From positions 1 through 23,983 of the forward strand of contig PLMF01000319.1 of the NCBI GenBank assembly GCA_003142355.1: 23,983 nucleotides of DNA, read 5' to 3'. The notes under the pieces are model-generated. The model ran no database searches. It saw only the letters and a list, made by a program, of their open reading frames with translations, and had not been told where the DNA came from. The translations under genes were made by a program, and so were the position numbers. Positions 20,680 to 23,983 of the stretch are shown in pieces. The DNA comes from Bryobacterales bacterium. Lineage in GTDB: Bacteria; Acidobacteriota; Terriglobia; Bryobacterales; Bryobacteraceae. Every line of letters starts with the position of its first letter. The first letter of the stretch is position 1.

Positions 20680-23226
20680 ATGAAGGTCCGGGTCCCCCAA
20701 ACCGCGGGCCTGGCCCGGTTCGTGTTGGGACCGGTAGGCCGCCTGCTGGTGATCGGGTTGGCCCTGTTCCTGATCCTGGGGCTGGGCACCTTCACCTATT
20801 TTTACGCCAAGTATTCGCGCATGATCGACGAGAAGCTGCGCGCCGGCCCCTTCGCCAATACGGCCAAGATCTTCGCCGCTCCGGAATCGGTGGCCGTGGG
20901 CGAAGCCGCCACCCCCGCCGGCATCGCCGCCGAGCTGCGCCGCAGCGGCTATAACGAATCGCGCGGCAACCCCATCGGCTACTACCTGCTGCAGCCGAAT
21001 TCCATTGAAGTCTTCCCCGGCCCCGAATCTTACTTCGACCAGGAGGCCGGGGTGGTCAAGTTCGCCGGCGGCAGGATCTCGCAAATCGTATCGCTGCAGG
21101 ACAACACCGCCCGCAGCCAGTATCAGCTCGAGCCGCAGCTCGTCACCAACGTCTCCGGGCCCAACCGCGAGAAACGCCGCATGGTGAAGTTCGCGGATAT
21201 CCCCACGGTGCTGGTCCAGGCCGTCACGTCGGCCGAAGATAAGCGCTTCTTCCAGCATGCCGGCTTCGACCCCATCCGCATCGTAAAGGCCGCGTACATC
21301 GACCTGAAGGAAGGCCGCAACGCGCAGGGCGCCTCCACGCTCAGCCAGCAGCTCGCGCGCATGTTCTGGCTGGATACGGGCAAGCGCTGGACGCGCAAGC
21401 TGGCGGAGATGGTGATTACGCTGCAGCTCGAACAGAAGCTCTCCAAGGAAGCGATTTTCGAGGATTACGCCAACGATATCTACCTCGGCTGGCGCGGCTC
21501 GTTCCGCATCCACGGCTTCGGCGAAGCGGCCGAGGCGTACCTCGGAAAGGACCTCAGCCAGATCACTCTGCCCGAGGCCGCCGAGCTGGCCGGCATGATC
21601 CAGAGGCCCGCTCTCTACGACCCGTTCCACCATCCCGACCGCCTGGTGGAGCGGCGCAACGTGGTTCTGGGCTTGATGCGGCAGAACGGGTTCATCGACG
21701 AACACGATTACGCGCTCGCTCTCCAGGCGCCCTTGACCGTGGCCAAGTCGGCCGCCCAATCGGTCGAGGCGCCCTACTTCGTCGACATGGTGAACGACAC
21801 GCTGCTGGCCCGGTTCCAGGACACCGACTTCCAATCCAACGCCTTCCGCATCTACACCACGCTCGATATGCACCTGCAGCGCGCGGCGGTGGAAGCCATC
21901 CGCATTGGCATGCAGAGCGTGGACGAGCAGATTCACCACCAGCGCCGTTTCCGGGGCCAGACACCGCCCGATGCGCAGGTGGCTCTAGTCGCCATCGATC
22001 CGCGCACCGGCGAAGTGAAGGCGCTGGCCGGAGGCCGCAACTACGGCATGAGCCAGCTCAACCACGTGCTGGCCAAGCGCCAGCCCGGCTCCATCTTCAA
22101 ACCATTCGTCTACGCCGCCGCCCTGGATACCGCCGTGGGTGGCTCGCCCCGCGTCTTCACCGCCAGCACCATGGTGGTCGACCAGCCGACCATCTTCTGG
22201 TTTGACGATAAGTCTTACACCCCCGCTAATTTCAAGAACGAATACCATGGCACCGTCACCCTGCGCGAGGCGCTGGCCCATTCGCTCAACAACGCCACCG
22301 TCAAGCTGGCCGAAATGGTGGGCTACGACAAAGTGGTCGACATGGCCAACCGCGCCGGCATGAACTACAAGATCCAGCCGACGCCGGCGGTGGCTCTGGG
22401 CTCGTATGAAATCACGCCGATGGAAGCCGTCGGCGCCTACACCGTCTTCTCCAACCAGGGCGATTACGTCAAGCCCAGCTTCATCTCGCTGGTGCGCTCG
22501 CAGGATGGCAAGGTCGTGTTCAGGAAACAGATCGAACACAAGCAGGTGCTGGACCCGCGCGTGGCGTACCTGATGACCAACCTGATGGAAGAGGTGCTGC
22601 GCAGCGGCACTGCCGCCGCCGTCCGCGCGCGCGGCTTCAACGTCCCGGCGGCCGGCAAGACCGGCACTTCGCACGACGGCTGGTTCGCGGGCTATACCTC
22701 CCAGTTGCTGTGCGTGGTGTGGGTGGGGTTCGACGACAACAAAGAGCTGGACCTGGAAGGCGCGCACTCGGCCGCGCCCATCTGGACCGAGTTCATGAAG
22801 CGCGCGCTCGAATACCGCGAGTATCGCGACGCCAAATCGTTCCAGGCCCCGGATGGCATTGTTTCCATCGATATCGATCCGCAATCCGGAATGCCCGCCA
22901 CGCCCTACTGCCCGGTCAAGCGGCCGGAGGTCTACATCGTGGGCACGCAGCCGGTGGGCGCCTGCCCGCTGCACGGCGGCCGGCAAGGCGTAACCAATGT
23001 GGCCGGATGGGAAACCCCTTCGCCGGCCAAGCCGGCTTCACCCGCGGACGATTCCCCGCGCGTCACCGGATCGGGAGAGGTGTCGGAGGCCGCCGTGGCG
23101 CGCCGCGCCGCGCGCCAGAACCGGGCGAATGCCGCCGCCACCGCTCGACCGCAGCCACCACCGCAGCAGCCCAAGAAGGAAGAGAAGAAAGGATTCTTCC
23201 GCCGCTTGTGGGGTGTGTTTAAATAA
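20680..23226 (+). CDS. class A penicillin-binding protein (glycosyltransferase/transpeptidase)
   Basis: An 848-residue bifunctional peptidoglycan synthase. After a short cytoplasmic tail there is one membrane anchor (about 20-42), a UB2H-like region, and a GT51 glycosyltransferase with catalytic E186 in AEDKRFFQHAGFDP and GASTLSQQLARMFW. The transpeptidase has the SxxK serine S471 in GSIFKPF, SLN (535-537) and KTGT (660-663). The C-terminus is a Pro/Gln/Lys-rich tail (about 770-848) ending KKGFFRRLWGVFK. It polymerises lipid II and cross-links stem peptides at the outer face of the inner membrane. The PBP1b-like UB2H region is inferred from position. This gene is housekeeping and marks the flank of the island. 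Confidence 0.93.
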   Translation: MKVRVPQTAGLARFVLGPVGRLLVIGLALFLILGLGTFTYFYAKYSRMIDEKLRAGPFANTAKIFAAPESVAVGEAATPAGIAAELRRSGYNESRGNPIGYYLLQPNSIEVFPGPESYFDQEAGVVKFAGGRISQIVSLQDNTARSQYQLEPQLVTNVSGPNREKRRMVKFADIPTVLVQAVTSAEDKRFFQHAGFDPIRIVKAAYIDLKEGRNAQGASTLSQQLARMFWLDTGKRWTRKLAEMVITLQLEQKLSKEAIFEDYANDIYLGWRGSFRIHGFGEAAEAYLGKDLSQITLPEAAELAGMIQRPALYDPFHHPDRLVERRNVVLGLMRQNGFIDEHDYALALQAPLTVAKSAAQSVEAPYFVDMVNDTLLARFQDTDFQSNAFRIYTTLDMHLQRAAVEAIRIGMQSVDEQIHHQRRFRGQTPPDAQVALVAIDPRTGEVKALAGGRNYGMSQLNHVLAKRQPGSIFKPFVYAAALDTAVGGSPRVFTASTMVVDQPTIFWFDDKSYTPANFKNEYHGTVTLREALAHSLNNATVKLAEMVGYDKVVDMANRAGMNYKIQPTPAVALGSYEITPMEAVGAYTVFSNQGDYVKPSFISLVRSQDGKVVFRKQIEHKQVLDPRVAYLMTNLMEEVLRSGTAAAVRARGFNVPAAGKTGTSHDGWFAGYTSQLLCVVWVGFDDNKELDLEGAHSAAPIWTEFMKRALEYREYRDAKSFQAPDGIVSIDIDPQSGMPATPYCPVKRPEVYIVGTQPVGACPLHGGRQGVTNVAGWETPSPAKPASPADDSPRVTGSGEVSEAAVARRAARQNRANAAATARPQPPPQQPKKEEKKGFFRRLWGVFK

Positions 23227-23242
23227 GGGGTTGGAGGCCCTC

Positions 23243-23983
23243 ATGGTTTCCCGAGTTCTGGCCATCGCACTTGCGGCAGGCTTGAGTTCCGAGTTCGCTT
23301 TTGCCCAGGTAGCGGCCGAAGCCCCCAAAACCCCTCTTTCCTTCGAAACCCGCGGCGATATCTTCATGGCGCGCAAGATGTACCGCGAGGCCATCGACGT
23401 ATTCCGCGAGGATAAGTCCAAGAACGCGGTCATCGCCAACAAAATCGGCATCGCCTATCACCAGATGCAGCAGCTCGAGAACGCCAGGAAGTCCTACGAG
23501 CAGGCTGTCCACCTCAAGCCCGATTACCCCGAGGCCATCAACAACCTGGGCACGGTTTACTACGCCCGGAAAAGCTACGGCAGAGCCGTCCGGTATTATC
23601 AAAGGGCGCTGAAGTACGCTCCCAACTCCGCCTCCATTTACTCCAACCTGGGCACGGCTTATTTCGCCCGGAAGAAATATAAAGAGGCCATGGAGACCTA
23701 CCAGATCGCGCTCAAGCTCGACCCCAACGTCTTCGAGAACCACGGCAGCTACGGCATCCTGCTGGAGGAGCGCAACGTCGAGGAGCGCGCCAAGTTCCAT
23801 TTCCACCTCGCCAAGTTGTACGCCCAGGCCGGCCGCAACGAGCTCGCGCTTCAGTATCTGAGGAAGGCGCTGGAAGAGGGCTTTAAGGACAAGAAGAAGA
23901 TGGAGGAAGACGCCGACTTCCAGGCCCTGCGCGACCTGCCGGAGTTCAAGGAGCTGCTGGCCCTGGAGCCGCGTGTACTGTAG
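23243..23983 (+). CDS. secreted TPR-repeat protein
   Basis: A 246-residue protein with a signal peptide (MVSRVLAIALAAGLSSEFAF, cleavage likely after AFA-Q near residue 21). Tetratricopeptide repeats then cover about 35-205, for example YEQAVHLKPDYPEAINNLGT and YQRALKYAPNSASIYSNLGT. TPR proteins hold protein partners; no catalytic domain is visible. GGAGG at 23233-23237 lies five bases before ATG 23243, which fixes this start inside a longer open frame. It begins 16 bases after the PBP stop and so probably shares its transcript, suggesting a role in envelope assembly. It ends with TAG exactly at the window end and is complete. Confidence 0.82.
   Translation: MVSRVLAIALAAGLSSEFAFAQVAAEAPKTPLSFETRGDIFMARKMYREAIDVFREDKSKNAVIANKIGIAYHQMQQLENARKSYEQAVHLKPDYPEAINNLGTVYYARKSYGRAVRYYQRALKYAPNSASIYSNLGTAYFARKKYKEAMETYQIALKLDPNVFENHGSYGILLEERNVEERAKFHFHLAKLYAQAGRNELALQYLRKALEEGFKDKKKMEEDADFQALRDLPEFKELLALEPRVL

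Noticed and set aside
20530..21939. Long open frame on the minus strand opposite the PBP gene
   Set aside because: It is a GC-rich shadow of the PBP reading frame; the PBP has full catalytic motifs on the + strand.
22997..23242. Upstream extension of the TPR protein
   Set aside because: It overlaps the PBP C-terminus out of frame and would hide the clear signal peptide that starts at ATG 23243.
1..23983. CRISPR arrays, tRNA or rRNA genes
   Set aside because: No regularly spaced repeats, cloverleaf-like segments or rRNA-like conserved stretches were seen.

Overview
The window is GC-rich bacterial DNA in which every gene I can support is on the + strand. Codon use, the right-flank gene set (a large bifunctional penicillin-binding protein followed by a secreted TPR protein) and the intergenic palindrome style suggest an acidobacterium, perhaps of the Solibacter/Bryobacter kind. 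That is an inference from overall character, not from a marker gene. The window divides into a decayed left part (1-3616), a large defence operon (about 3621-16646), a toxin-antitoxin zone (16747-19565) and a chromosomal flank (19792-23983).

Left part: a phage-type terminase gene with an internal deletion (362-794), two related MNT nucleotidyltransferase genes (825-1172 and 3207-3549) whose HEPN partners are both cut short, and a stray C-terminus of a type I restriction specificity subunit (1370-1555). One apparently intact pair lies between the two MNT copies: an XRE/ImmA-type metallopeptidase-regulator and a DUF4411 PIN-like protein. This looks like a graveyard of successive defence-module insertions.

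Centre: a tightly packed run consisting of an excisionase-type HTH protein, an SNF2 helicase with a C-terminal DUF3883 domain, an OLD-type ATPase-TOPRIM nuclease, a DUF1156 adenine methyltransferase with a zinc ribbon and a DUF499 P-loop ATPase. After a 126-bp spacer with two hairpins comes a Ser/Thr kinase-TPR-FHA protein. Starts and stops overlap by 4, 4 and 11 bases and then leave a 10-base gap, so the first five genes should be one translationally coupled operon. The likely logic is that the methylase marks self DNA, the DUF499 ATPase and SNF2 helicase sense or translocate on DNA, OLD and possibly DUF3883 cut, and the kinase/FHA protein signals or gates the system. The parts resemble BREX (methylase + DUF499-type ATPase + helicase, kinase in Pgl/BREX-2), but no PglZ-like gene is present, and no drmA/drmB/drmC of DISARM. 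This is the best candidate for an under-described system here.

Toxin zone: a complete DarT-DarG pair (DNA ADP-ribosyltransferase and macrodomain antitoxin), a gene fragment, and a toxin-first PIN/antitoxin pair. The right flank holds a small zinc-ribbon membrane protein, a DUF4845-like single-pass protein, a perfect 22-bp palindrome, a class A PBP and a TPR lipoprotein/secreted-type protein.
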